Shown here: piece after piece, positions 63,786-64,000 of the stretch | Layout of the letters: each line of letters opens with the position of its first letter | How positions within the stretch are numbered: position 1 is the first letter of the stretch | Source of the DNA: Symbiodinium natans | Taxonomy: Eukaryota > Sar > Dinophyceae > Suessiales > Symbiodiniaceae | Assembly (NCBI GenBank): GCA_905221605.1 | Contig: CAJNDS010002555.1 | Coordinates: forward strand, 226,001-290,000 | DNA length: 64,000 nt | Direction of reading: 5' to 3' | Notes under the pieces: generated by a model | The model's database searches: none | Seen by the model: only the letters and a program-made list of their open reading frames with translations | Told to the model about the DNA's origin: nothing | Translations under genes and position numbers: made by a program

Positions 63786-63904
63786 TCTTGTTTTGGGGTT
63801 TCGGGTTTAGGCTTTCGGGTTTAGAGTTCACGGTTTCTGGATCAGGGTTTAGGGATTAGGGTTTAGGGGGCTCAGGAAGTGGGGTACCAGGGTTTCCTTG
63901 TCCT

Positions 63905-63960
63905 GAGAGCCTGGATTTGGCGTGGTCCCCCGTGGACGGGTGGCGAGAAACAGCGACTTG
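63905..63960 (+). CDS. Possible exon at window edge
   Basis: Reads SLDLAWSPVDGWRETAT in one frame before TGA. Not supported by a junction repeat. Confidence 0.3.
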
Positions 63961-64000
63961 ATCGTCCTGCGCCCTAGAAGGGTTTGGGGTTTAGGGTTTA

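Noticed and set aside
1-64000. Plant or coccidian (Eimeria-like) origin, suggested by TTTAGGG repeats
   Set aside because: Direct-repeat-bounded GA/GC-AG introns, introner-like elements and very many small exons fit a dinoflagellate better. This is inference and could be settled by a protein search of the exons.
1-64000. tRNA or rRNA genes
   Set aside because: No cloverleaf or rRNA-like conserved stretch was noticed on either strand; a covariance-model search would be the proper test.

Overview
This window reads as nuclear DNA of a dinoflagellate or a close alveolate relative. Short GC-rich exons, all on the + strand, are separated by introns packed with plant-type telomere-like repeats (TTTAGGG on one strand, CCCTAAA on the other). 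The introns end in AG but begin with GA, GC or GT, and most are bounded by short direct repeats. These are known dinoflagellate traits; the assignment is inference and the species is unknown. There is no bacterial-style operon, tRNA, rRNA or CRISPR array. No promoter, start codon or final stop could be placed.

The main result is that about 125 exons from roughly 0.44 kb to 63.8 kb look like parts of one very large gene, or at most a few genes in the same direction. At many junctions, removing the DNA between two copies of a direct repeat restores one open frame and often a recognisable domain. The exons listed add up to roughly 10 kb of coding sequence, so more than 3,000 residues, and the gene may run past both window edges. 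Exon frames and ends were worked out by hand, so many ends are good only to a few bases.

Layout. 0.4-13.4 kb: helical and amphipathic segments with no family I recognise, including the longest exon (about 5.48-5.98 kb). 13.3-20.6 kb: cysteine-containing segments. 21-27.9 kb: a coiled-coil stretch with a recurring GF-(S/D)-(K/Q) motif. 28-34 kb: mixed helical and cysteine-bearing exons. 34.2-39.1 kb: eight DUF4215-type cysteine repeats (CGDG...EECDPPG...GC), mostly cut by introns at the same two places. 39.4-47.3 kb: a first LamG/concanavalin-like beta-sandwich. 48.0-53.0 kb: a cysteine-rich module present twice in tandem, with introns at different places in the two copies. 53.4-54.4 kb: an unrecognised beta-rich module. 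54.8-58.8 kb: a second LamG-like domain. 58.8-63.8 kb: an unrecognised C-terminal part with several cysteines. The domain mix suggests a large secreted or cell-surface protein (inference).

The non-coding part has two layers. One is a set of short inverted-repeat elements that look like introners (intron-making transposons), in at least six sequence families, several with clear target-site duplications. The other is telomere-like repeat arrays that have grown inside introns and often settled on one local variant (CCCTAAG, CCCTCAA, CCCTACA, CCCCTAA, CCCCTAAA, CCTAAAG). A 1-kb satellite built on GTGGAAAACCGGGAATTTTT lies at 42.0-43.0 kb.
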